Numbered from the stretch's first letter, positions 1 through 5,001 are shown. The stretch is DNA of 5,895 nucleotides from Pseudomonadota bacterium (GCA_030591195.1 JAUVBO010000221.1:1-5895), one strand, 5' to 3'. Program-made: numbers and translations. Notes: generated from the letters alone by a model not told the origin.

Positions 1-32
1 AGGCGGTGGCGTCGTACCGCTCGCGGTTCTGA
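1..32 (+). CDS. Possible 3' tail of an upstream gene
   Basis: Reading from base 3, nine codons all end in G or C and are followed by a TGA stop at 30-32, giving a C-terminal tail AVASYRSRF. This fits the third-position bias of the real genes here, so it may be the end of a plus-strand gene that begins before the window. Nine codons are too few to prove it or suggest a function. Another plus frame (from base 2) stays open to about base 198, but it runs into the opposite-strand PAS gene and shows weaker bias. Confidence 0.25.
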   Translation, partial: AVASYRSRF

Positions 33-42
33 GGCGCCGCAA

Positions 43-81
43 GGACCCCGGGTCCGCAGCCCGCCGGGATCTGGTGGCGGG
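43..81. terminator. Two adjacent inverted repeats, possible terminator region
   Basis: GGACCC at 43-48 and GGGTCC at 50-55 form a near-perfect palindrome with a one-base centre. Next to it, CCCGCC at 60-65 pairs with GGCGGG at 76-81 around a 10-base loop. They lie between the possible plus-strand gene tail (ending at 32) and the stop codon of the minus-strand PAS gene (136), where a convergent terminator would be expected. There is no T tract on either strand, so intrinsic termination is uncertain. The rest of 33-135 shows nothing else I can name. Confidence 0.25.
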
Positions 82-135
82 TAGGCCGCCGGCGTCTGTC
101 GCCAGCGGGTTGACGCGCGGCAGGCGCAGCGGCCG

Positions 136-627
136 CTACGGAGCGATGGGGTCGATGACGACCTTGACCACATCGCCGACGAGGTAGGTCGAGATCAGGA
201 CGTCGAGCCGGCCGTCGCGCCGGTCGACGTAGGCCCGCTGGCGGTGAAGTGGCTCGCCGGTGTCACCGGTGTGGCGGACTGCCCGCCGGATGGTGCAGGT
301 CTCGCAGTGGACGGTGTGGCCACAGCCGCCCGGCAGCCGGGCATAGCAGCACTCGAACGCGTCGCCGCCGAGCAAGCCCGCCAGCTCCTGCTGGGGCTTG
401 CCCAGCAGCTCGCCCATCTGCCGGTTGGCGGCCAGCAACCGCCCGTCGCCGTCGACGGCGATGACGGGGTGGGGGAAGTTGTCGAGGTAGGCGCCGAGGC
501 TCAGCCCATCGAGCTGCTGGCCGAAGTGCTCCTCACACGCGGGGCACATCCCGTGGGAGATTCGCTCGTCGTCGAGTGGGGCCTTGTCGTTGATGTGGCT
601 CTGACAGTACGAACAGACAACCTTCAT
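136..627 (-). CDS. Zinc-ribbon-like plus Cys-rich PAS domain protein
   Basis: This 163-residue protein is likely a small cytoplasmic sensor or regulator. Residues 5-31 hold two CxxC pairs (C5/C8 and C28/C31), a zinc-ribbon-like arrangement. Residues about 45-160 look like a PAS domain, opening with LDNFPHPVIAVDGDGRLLAANRQ. Inside it is a Cys-rich insertion: C93 C94, then GGCG (C102), then HCETC (C108, C111) followed by IRRAV. I recall this insertion from deltaproteobacterial PAS proteins; a metal, redox or heme role is inference. There is no kinase, GGDEF or helix-turn-helix domain and no membrane segment, so any output must pass through a partner. The start at 627 follows a purine-rich GAGAAGAAG about 10 bases upstream and begins right at the first CxxC region. 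The frame stays open for 113 more codons upstream (to 966), but that part looks non-coding and crosses the divergent promoter region. The gene is divergent from the STAS operon. Confidence 0.85.
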   Translation of the reverse strand: MKVVCSYCQSHINDKAPLDDERISHGMCPACEEHFGQQLDGLSLGAYLDNFPHPVIAVDGDGRLLAANRQMGELLGKPQQELAGLLGGDAFECCYARLPGGCGHTVHCETCTIRRAVRHTGDTGEPLHRQRAYVDRRDGRLDVLISTYLVGDVVKVVIDPIAP

Positions 628-668
628 GGGTCGGACTTCTTCTCGCCGAGGAGCTCCCCTCACGCTCG

Positions 669-691
669 ACCTATAGCTGATCAAACAAATG
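669..691 (-). promoter_or_regulatory. AT-rich island, possible promoter of the PAS gene
   Basis: This is the only clearly AT-rich stretch in the divergent gap. On the minus strand it reads as a TTTGTTTGATCA segment followed by TATAGG, a plausible -10 element (670-675). No acceptable -35 sits at 16-18 bases, so this is a location guess based on composition. It would give a leader of about 35 bases before the PAS start codon. Confidence 0.25.
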
Positions 692-746
692 GTACCCGGC
701 GCATGGTCCCCCCGCCAGCGGATTGTGGCTCGCTTGCGGCCTGTCT

Positions 747-790
747 CGGCGTCCTGCCCCTCGCGGGGGGCGCGGGTGCGCGGGACGCCG
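747..790. repeat. Strong inverted repeat in the divergent intergenic region
   Basis: CGGCGTCC at 747-754 is matched exactly by its complement GGACGCCG at 783-790. Nested inside, GCCCC (756-760) can pair with GGGGC (767-771). DNA or RNA from this segment could fold into a compound hairpin. It lies between the minus-strand PAS gene and the plus-strand STAS operon, upstream of the proposed promoters of both. A protein-binding site, a cruciform, or a terminator of stray transcription are all possible; there is no T tract. Confidence 0.4.
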
Positions 791-830
791 GACTCAGGGA
801 TCCCGTAGGCGGCTTTCGGGGTTTGCCCTA

Positions 831-860
831 TTGACGGAAGGTCCAGCGCGAGCGAAAAAT
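831..860 (+). promoter_or_regulatory. Candidate sigma70-type promoter for the STAS operon
   Basis: TTGACG at 831-836 matches the -35 consensus at five of six positions. AAAAAT at 855-860 follows after 18 bases and matches the -10 consensus at four of six. Transcription would start near 867, about 50 bases before the preferred GTG start at 917. The position upstream of the two-gene operon supports it. I see no SigB-like GTTT/GGGTA pair at correct spacing, so autoregulation by a SigB-type factor is not indicated. Confidence 0.35.
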
Positions 861-916
861 CGACCGCGCGGAAGCCCTTCTTGTGGGTACCTCTCGACTT
901 TTCAGCGGGGTTGATC

Positions 917-1315
917 GTGGAAGGAACCAGCATCGCGGAGTATCGGAGCGCCGACGGGAAGTTCACGTACCAGCTGTCGGAATGTCCCGAGTGGTACTTG
1001 CTCTACCAGACGGGCGAGTTTCGGCTGGATGACGCGAAGCACCTGGCCGAGACCCTCATCGACCTCTCCCGGCGGATCGGCCAGCGCTATCCGGTGCTGA
1101 TGCCGCTGCCGGCCGGCTTCAGGAGCACCGAGCCAGATGCACGCCGACACATGTCCGCCGTGGTCTTGGCGGAGGGCTCGCCGCTGAGCAAGGTGGCCAT
1201 CTATGGCGGATCGTTCCTGATGCGCACGATGTTCAACCTGTTTGGCCGGGTGAGCAAGGTGCCGCTCCGGCTGTGGTTGACCCGGGAGGAAGCCGAAGCA
1301 TGGTTGAGGCAGTAG
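917..1315 (+). CDS. STAS/SpoIIAA-like domain protein
   Basis: This cytoplasmic protein of 132 residues resembles a family of short STAS/SpoIIAA-like proteins common in myxobacteria. The recognisable part is the C-terminal half: an SAVVLAEGSPLSKVAI strand-helix segment (residues about 80-95), then a hydrophobic helix with FNLFG, then VPLRLWLTREEAEAWLRQ at the end, which I recall as the hallmark of the family. The middle lacks the DS or DT motif that carries the phosphorylated residue in RsbV, SpoIIAA and RsbS, so a classical anti-anti-sigma role is doubtful. The start is uncertain: GTG 917 has a GCGGGG just upstream, TTG 911 is also in frame, and the longest option is TTG 881 with no good ribosome site. 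The next gene begins 19 bases after the stop, so the two are very likely co-transcribed. Function is unknown beyond probable protein-protein signalling. Confidence 0.8.
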   Translation: MEGTSIAEYRSADGKFTYQLSECPEWYLLYQTGEFRLDDAKHLAETLIDLSRRIGQRYPVLMPLPAGFRSTEPDARRHMSAVVLAEGSPLSKVAIYGGSFLMRTMFNLFGRVSKVPLRLWLTREEAEAWLRQ

Positions 1316-1334
1316 CAGACTCGAGGGAGAGCAG

Positions 1335-2012
1335 ATGAGCGCCGAGCTGGATGCCTACAAGCAGCAGGTGGAAACACAGCAAGAGAAGCTCCTCGAATAC
1401 CTGGCACGCATCGGCTTGACCTCGCAGTTCGATGCCAAGCTCCCCGATCCCGACCCCGATGCTCCGCTGGCCGAGGTGATGATGGCCGCCCGCTTGGTGG
1501 GTGAGAACCTCGAGTCGCTCGCCCGCGAGCGTGACGCGCACCTGCGGCAGCTGCAGGAGAAGCTGAGCACCATCGAGCTCCAGACCAAGGCCATGATCGA
1601 GCTCTCGACGCCGGTGATCCAGGTCTGGGACGAGATCCTGATCCTGCCTCTGATCGGCACCGTCGACACGGCGCGAGCACAGCAGATCATGGAAGGTCTG
1701 CTGGACACCGTGGAGAAGACCCACTGCTCGGTGGCGATCATCGACATCACCGGCGTTCCCCTGGTCGACACCAAGGTTGCCAACCACCTGCTCAGGACCA
1801 TCGAGGCGGTGCGCCTCCTCGGGGCCGAGGCACTGCTCACCGGTGTCAGCCCGCACATCGCGCAGACGCTGGTGCAGCTGCGGGTCGACCTCAGCCGCGT
1901 CAGCACCCTGGGCTCGCTCCAGGCCGGCCTGCGGCGGGCCTTCGTGCTCACCGGACGTACGGTGCACCAGGAGGAGAGCCCGTCGGCAGGGAGCCTCGAC
2001 GACCTAGGTTGA
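1335..2012 (+). CDS. rsbR: RsbR-type stressosome STAS protein
   Basis: This 225-residue cytoplasmic protein belongs to the RsbR co-antagonist family, which with RsbS builds the stressosome and controls release of the kinase RsbT. The C-terminal STAS domain (residues about 88-205) starts at ELSTPVIQVWDEILILPLIG and contains IIDITGVPLVDTKVANHL and SPHIAQTLVQLRVDLS. T146 in VDT aligns with the RsbT-phosphorylated Thr of Bacillus RsbRA (T171 there). T178 in AQT probably matches the second site (T205). The N-terminal part (about 85 residues) is short, Gln/Glu/Leu-rich and partly coiled-coil-like. It is too short for the globin-like sensor of Bacillus RsbR paralogues, so any stimulus must be sensed differently. 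The ATG has GAGGGAGAG (1323-1331) a few bases upstream. The gene sits 19 bases after the STAS-like gene and converges on an RsbT gene 8 bases past its stop. Confidence 0.92.
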   Translation: MSAELDAYKQQVETQQEKLLEYLARIGLTSQFDAKLPDPDPDAPLAEVMMAARLVGENLESLARERDAHLRQLQEKLSTIELQTKAMIELSTPVIQVWDEILILPLIGTVDTARAQQIMEGLLDTVEKTHCSVAIIDITGVPLVDTKVANHLLRTIEAVRLLGAEALLTGVSPHIAQTLVQLRVDLSRVSTLGSLQAGLRRAFVLTGRTVHQEESPSAGSLDDLG

Positions 2013-2037
2013 TCCGGGGCTTATTGGCGCCCCGATC
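2011..2037. terminator. Hairpin shared by the convergent rsbR and rsbT ends
   Basis: GATC (2011-2014) and GGGGC (2016-2020) pair with GCCCC (2029-2033) and GATC (2034-2037), leaving one bulged C and an 8-base loop. The structure begins within the TGA of the RsbR gene (2010-2012), and its loop contains the stop codon of the RsbT gene (2021-2023). A bidirectional terminator or mutual end-protection of two convergent mRNAs is plausible. There is no T tract on either side, so intrinsic termination is not assured. Confidence 0.4.
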
Positions 2038-2464
2038 CGAGCAGTCTCCGCCGCGGTCGCTGTCGCCACTTCACCGCCCGGATCGTGGTTCCAGCCCCGG
2101 GGGTGGTGGAGATCTCCAGGTCGCTCATCAAGCGCCCCACCCCGGGCAGGCCGCAGCCGAGCCCCCCGCTGGTCGAGTAGCCATCCTGGAGGGCAAGCTC
2201 GAGATCGTCGATGCCCCGACCCTGATCGCTCGCCACCATCACGAGGCCGGGGGAACCATCGGAGGCTGCCGTCTCCCGCAGCGTGACGGTGCCGGTGCCC
2301 GCGTGTACCAGGATGTTCGTCGCGAGCTCGGAGACGCTGATCACCGCGCTGTACTTGTCGATGGCGCTGAAGCCCAGCCGGTCGGCTAGCTCCCCGCAGG
2401 CCAGGCGCACGGCGACCACGTCGACCTCCTGCCTGAGCCGAATTGGCCTCGTTGCTGGCTCCAT
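2021..2464 (-). CDS. rsbT: RsbT-type serine/threonine switch kinase
   Basis: This 147-residue protein is a GHKL-fold (HATPase_c) kinase of the RsbT type. RsbT is held by the RsbR/RsbS stressosome, phosphorylates those STAS proteins on stress, then activates a downstream partner (the phosphatase RsbU in Bacillus). The N box is SELATN (E46 and N50, the Mg/ATP residues). The G1 box is DQGRGI (D80, G82, G84). The G2 region reads DGYSTSGGLGCGLPGVGRLM (residues 94-113), nearly the same as Bacillus RsbT as I recall it and more RsbT-like than RsbW-like. The domain ends at about W133 with a typical VKW. A basic 14-residue tail (RQRPRRRLLGSGRQ) follows, which Bacillus RsbT lacks. ATG 2464 has GGAGA five bases upstream. 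No convincing promoter is visible. The gene is convergent with the RsbR gene instead of sitting downstream in the same operon. No RsbS, RsbX or RsbU is in the window. Confidence 0.93.
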   Translation of the reverse strand: MEPATRPIRLRQEVDVVAVRLACGELADRLGFSAIDKYSAVISVSELATNILVHAGTGTVTLRETAASDGSPGLVMVASDQGRGIDDLELALQDGYSTSGGLGCGLPGVGRLMSDLEISTTPGAGTTIRAVKWRQRPRRRLLGSGRQ

Positions 2465-2561
2465 CTTGGTCTCCGCGGGGATTGCCCGATGCTAGCTCGT
2501 TGGCACGTTGGTGTCGATGCCCGTCGGCCACCCGCCTGTCGGCAACGCAGGGTGTCCATCC

Positions 2562-2570
2562 TGTTAGAAT
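2562..2570 (+). promoter_or_regulatory. Extended -10-like element
   Basis: TGTTAGAAT has the form of an extended -10 (TG, one base, then TAGAAT, five of six to consensus). No -35 is visible, which extended -10 promoters can tolerate. A start site about seven bases downstream would fall at the ATG at 2579, implying a leaderless message for the codon-biased stretch that follows. This is suggestive only. Confidence 0.25.
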
Positions 2571-2578
2571 CCACACTG

Positions 2579-2701
2579 ATGGTGCTGGTCGACTTCGACC
2601 AGGTGGTGGTCACCCTCCACGGGCTCTACCGGGTCGCGTTCCTCCGGTCGGCCACCCCGGAGGCGTTCCTCGAGCTCTGGTCGAAGCCGCGCGGCTGCGG
2701 C
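2579..2701 (+). pseudogene. Codon-biased stretch of unknown origin, possible gene remnant
   Basis: From the ATG at 2579, 41 consecutive codons all end in G or C, the signature of true coding sequence in this genome. The bias is absent just upstream and stops at 2702. The encoded segment starts MVLVDFDQVVVTLHGLYRVA and continues through FLELWSKP; I do not recognise it. The frame stays open and runs in frame into the lipoprotein gene at 2801, but an apparent promoter (2742-2771) and a signal peptide start at 2801 argue against one long protein. It could be the 5' end of a decayed gene, a small gene that has lost its stop, or an N-terminal extension. One minus-strand frame shares the same wobble positions but is interrupted by a stop at 2626-2628. 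Confidence 0.3.
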
Positions 2702-2741
2702 GTTCGCCTGAGGCGCGGTGGCGTCATGGCCGCTCTGATGA

Positions 2742-2771
2742 TTGACTCGTCCATTTTCTGGCCCTTAGCAT
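2742..2771 (+). promoter_or_regulatory. Candidate sigma70-type promoter for the lipoprotein gene
   Basis: TTGACT at 2742-2747 (five of six to the -35 consensus) and TAGCAT at 2766-2771 (four of six to the -10 consensus) are 18 bases apart in a locally AT-rich stretch. Transcription would begin near 2778, about 20 bases before the ATG at 2801, leaving room for the AGGGG ribosome site at 2791-2795. This supports the choice of 2801 as the start of the lipoprotein. Confidence 0.45.
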
Positions 2772-2800
2772 TGACCAGGACACAGCTGGCAGGGGCAACG

Positions 2801-3484
2801 ATGAGGACGGCGGCGGTGGCGCGCGTGGTTTTTGCGCTCGTTGTTGGGCTCGGCGCTTGCGGTGGCAATGGCCGCTCGTCGCCTGACTCGACTCCAGTGG
2901 GCGATCACGGTGCCGAGCTCGACGCACCGGCCGGCGACGAGGACTGCCCCGTCGTTGGCTACGCGGCGTGCGGCGGCGACCTCCTCGGAACCTGGCTCTT
3001 TCGCTCCCTGTGCCCCGACGATCCGGTCGCAGCCGCGGCATTGTGCGAGCATCCCTACGACGACCGGCCAGAGTGCATCGGGACTGGAAACGAGGCGATC
3101 TGCGACGGCACTCACTCCGGTTCCCTGGTCTTTCTTGCCGACGGGTCGGTCGAGATCGACACCCAGGTCAGGCTGGCTGCAACGTGGAGCTTCACCGACA
3201 AGTGCCTGGCAGCCGTCGTCGCCACCGGCTCCACGGCCGAGGAGCGCTGCGGGGAAATGGCTAGCGCCAGGCTCTCCTGCGTCTACGAAGGCCGATGCAC
3301 CTGCGTCGGTGATCCGATCGTCGAGAGCGACACGAACAGCGCCCCCTACGCGATCTCTGGCGACGAGCTGACCATCGGCGAGGACCCCCCGGCCACCTAC
3401 TGCGTCGACGGCGATCGCCTAACGATGGACTACTACGCGTTTCACCCCGTGAGCTGGCGCTACTGGGTGCTGGTCCGCGAGTGA
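2801..3484 (+). CDS. Cys-rich secreted lipoprotein, unknown function
   Basis: This is a predicted lipoprotein of 227 residues. The signal peptide is short: MRTAAVAR, a hydrophobic core VVFALVVGL, then the lipobox L17-G18-A19-C20, so the mature protein is anchored by lipidated Cys20. A Gly/Ser/Asp-rich linker runs to about residue 48. The folded part has twelve further cysteines (49, 57, 71, 82, 92, 101, 135, 150, 160, 166, 168, 201), an even number that suggests up to six disulfides outside the cytoplasm. ACGGDLLGTW (56-65) and a repeated beta-strand pattern (GSLVFLADGSVEID, LTIGEDPPATYCVDGDRLTM) recall a family of myxobacterial lipoproteins, possibly beta-barrel-like; that fold is inference. 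The start at 2801 was chosen over upstream in-frame ATGs (2489, 2579) because it directly precedes the signal peptide, has AGGGG five bases upstream, and lies just after a promoter-like pair. A second lipoprotein gene follows after 98 bases. Confidence 0.85.
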   Translation: MRTAAVARVVFALVVGLGACGGNGRSSPDSTPVGDHGAELDAPAGDEDCPVVGYAACGGDLLGTWLFRSLCPDDPVAAAALCEHPYDDRPECIGTGNEAICDGTHSGSLVFLADGSVEIDTQVRLAATWSFTDKCLAAVVATGSTAEERCGEMASARLSCVYEGRCTCVGDPIVESDTNSAPYAISGDELTIGEDPPATYCVDGDRLTMDYYAFHPVSWRYWVLVRE

Positions 3485-3582
3485 CCCCAGCGATCGCGAG
3501 CCCCGGGACAGACTCCCCTTTCTTCGGCGGCGGGCCTCTGGAATGCTCCGTGCATATGATGGCACCGCCAAGGAGGAGCCGC

Positions 3583-4854
3583 GTGAATCGAGCCGCCACC
3601 ACGGTCCGGGCGATCGTTCTGCTGGGGTTGATCTGTTCCTGCGACTCGGAGCTCGACAGCCGCCCCCGCCCGGGTGAGCCCGACGCGGGGTGTCTGGTGG
3701 AGGCTGGGTGCGCTGCCGCCGGAGTCGAGGCCGGCGTGCTGTGGGAGGCCGGGACCCTGGCGCCCGATGCGGTCGGCACCGATGTCGGTTCCACGGGTCC
3801 CGATGGCGGGCCTCCGCCGGCGGACGCGGGGCAGCCGGACAGCGGCCCGGGCGTGGCGCTCACCGCCGCACAGCAGCCCTACGACCCGGTGAAGTTTGCC
3901 TTCAACCAGAAGATCCCGGTCGGCGTCGGTGACGATCCGCGGAGCACGGCGGTCGCCGATCGCCTCGACACCCTCACCGCGGACAAGAAGGTCGCGATGT
4001 CGGTCGAAGGGGAGGTGCCGCCGGTCTACGTCGTCAGCCCGAGCGACCCGCTCTACTCGGTGACCGTCGACGGTCAGGAGACCTCGTTCCGGGTGCCGGC
4101 AGGTGCGGTGCCCGGCGGCGGCGCGGACTATCCGTTGATCCTGCTCGACCCGCTGCACCCGGACCACGGCGCGTTCACCGAGCTTCGTCTGTGGCAGGCG
4201 AGCGTCAACGCCGGCAGCAAGACACTGACCGCCAGCGGCGCGGGGCTGTTTCACTACAACAACGACGGCCAGCTGCTCAACCCGGACGCAACCCCCAGCA
4301 TCTCGGTGCCGTTCCTCGGCTGGGGCACTGGATCAGGGCTCTCGTACCTCGCCGGGCTGATCCGTCCCGACGAGGTCAAGCAGGGCGTCATCGCCCACGC
4401 CCTGCGCTTCAACTACTCGGCTTGCCACAGCAGCGACACCTTCCGCGCGCCGGCGACCAAGACCGACCAGCCCAACGGCTGCAGCACCCAGGACCCACCG
4501 TCGGCGATGGAGATGGGGATGCGGCTTCAGCTGTCTCCGTCCGTCGACTGCAGCGCGCGCACGGTGCCCGGCAAGGCCGATGGCAGCAAGGAGACCCGGT
4601 TCGTGCGGATGATCTGCCGCGCCCTGCAGGACTACGGGATGATCATGACCGATGGCACCGGTCCGGGCGGCCTGCTGCTGATGATGGAGCATAAGGCCAC
4701 CGCCGACTGGCAGGCCACCGTCGGCGACGAGCTCTGGGGCAGCTATGGCTACCTGGTGCGCGATCAGGACACGCCGGACGACGGCCAGCAGCGCGGGCCG
4801 AGCGACGGCATCCCCTGGGGCCAGCTCCGCGTGCTCGCAAAGAGCGTCTTCTAG
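3583..4854 (+). CDS. Secreted lipoprotein with large uncharacterised domain
   Basis: This 423-residue protein starts at GTG with a near-perfect ribosome site, AAGGAGGAG at 3570-3578, four bases upstream. The signal peptide has VRAIVLLGLICSC, with likely lipidation at C20 (I-C-S-C lipobox, slightly atypical at -2). Residues about 21-92 form a Gly/Ala/Pro/Asp-rich linker with PDAG and ADAG repeats, typical of myxobacterial surface lipoproteins. The globular domain (about 95-423) includes LRLWQASV (201-208), GWGTGSGLSYLAGLIRPDEV (246-265), IAHALRF (270-276), GMRLQL (312-317), and ALQDYGMIMTD (347-357). I recall this order (YLAGLIRP, HAL, RLQL, ALQ-YGM) from secreted hypothetical proteins of actinobacteria and myxobacteria; no activity is known to me. 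Cysteines at 281, 300, 323 and 345 could form disulfides. It may be co-transcribed with the preceding lipoprotein gene, 98 bases upstream. Two hairpins follow the stop. Confidence 0.88.
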   Translation: MNRAATTVRAIVLLGLICSCDSELDSRPRPGEPDAGCLVEAGCAAAGVEAGVLWEAGTLAPDAVGTDVGSTGPDGGPPPADAGQPDSGPGVALTAAQQPYDPVKFAFNQKIPVGVGDDPRSTAVADRLDTLTADKKVAMSVEGEVPPVYVVSPSDPLYSVTVDGQETSFRVPAGAVPGGGADYPLILLDPLHPDHGAFTELRLWQASVNAGSKTLTASGAGLFHYNNDGQLLNPDATPSISVPFLGWGTGSGLSYLAGLIRPDEVKQGVIAHALRFNYSACHSSDTFRAPATKTDQPNGCSTQDPPSAMEMGMRLQLSPSVDCSARTVPGKADGSKETRFVRMICRALQDYGMIMTDGTGPGGLLLMMEHKATADWQATVGDELWGSYGYLVRDQDTPDDGQQRGPSDGIPWGQLRVLAKSVF

Positions 4855-4868
4855 CGACGCGGATCTCT

Positions 4869-4928
4869 TCGAGCCGGGGTGCTCGATCCGCCATCCGGAC
4901 CTCGCCGGGCCGGTGCCCGGACGCGAGG
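4869..4928 (+). terminator. Two hairpins after the lipoprotein gene
   Basis: The first is TCGAGC (4869-4874) pairing with GCTCGA (4881-4886) around a 6-base loop. The second is stronger: CCTCG then CCGGGC (4900-4910), a CGGT loop, then GCCCGG (4915-4920) and, after three bulged bases, CGAGG (4924-4928), 11 pairs in all. They start 15 bases after the stop codon at 4854, where a terminator is expected. Neither is followed by a T tract, so termination might be Rho-dependent or absent, leaving comM partly read through. Confidence 0.35.
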
Positions 4929-4964
4929 CGGGTCGCGAGGTCACAAGCCCACGACTTCGCAAGG

Positions 4965-4993
4965 GCACGACGCTGGCCCGGGTCGTGCACGAC
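4965..4993 (+). promoter_or_regulatory. GCACGAC repeats and palindrome upstream of comM
   Basis: GCACGAC occurs at 4965-4971 and again at 4987-4993, exactly 22 bases apart (about two helical turns). Its complement GTCGTGC lies at 4982-4988, so the second copy forms a perfect 12-base palindrome, GTCGTGCACGAC (4982-4993), ending eight bases before the ATG at 5002. The set looks like an operator for a dimeric regulator. Alternatively the 4965/4982 pair could form a 7-bp RNA hairpin in the leader, next to the ribosome site. No clear -35/-10 pair is visible for comM. Confidence 0.35.
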
Positions 4994-5001
4994 GAGTGGG
5001 C

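Noticed and set aside
244..834. A 196-residue plus-strand open frame across the PAS gene
   Set aside because: It is antisense to a protein with recognisable domain motifs and has no family signature of its own; long shadow frames are common in high-GC DNA.
628..966. A 113-residue in-frame N-terminal extension of the PAS protein
   Set aside because: It has no domain-like sequence, crosses the divergent intergenic region and the start of the STAS-like gene, and the ATG at 627 has a better ribosome site and begins right at the CxxC motif.
1233..1967. A 244-residue minus-strand open frame opposite the RsbR gene
   Set aside because: It is the reverse-strand shadow of a clear STAS protein, His/Gln/Asp-rich in the way such shadows are, with no recognisable domain.
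2500..2514. TGGCAC-like start of a sigma54 promoter
   Set aside because: The second element at the required distance reads TGTC instead of TTGC, so the consensus is not met.
3507..3524. A short GGGA/TCCC stem followed by a pyrimidine run after the first lipoprotein
   Set aside because: A 4-bp stem is too weak for a terminator and the following run is mixed C and T.
3555..3560. TATGAT, a good -10-like hexamer upstream of the second lipoprotein
   Set aside because: No -35-like hexamer lies at 16-18 bases and the TG extension is misplaced by one base, so I did not list it as a promoter; co-transcription with the previous gene is as likely.
3481..3582. Start of the second lipoprotein at GTG 3481, overlapping the previous stop as GTGA
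   Set aside because: The overlap looks like translational coupling, but it would put 34 residues before the signal peptide. GTG 3583 has a near-perfect AAGGAGGAG ribosome site and gives a normal lipoprotein signal.
3460..4254. A 264-residue minus-strand open frame opposite the second lipoprotein
   Set aside because: It is antisense to a gene with signal peptide, lipobox and strong ribosome site, and resembles no protein family.
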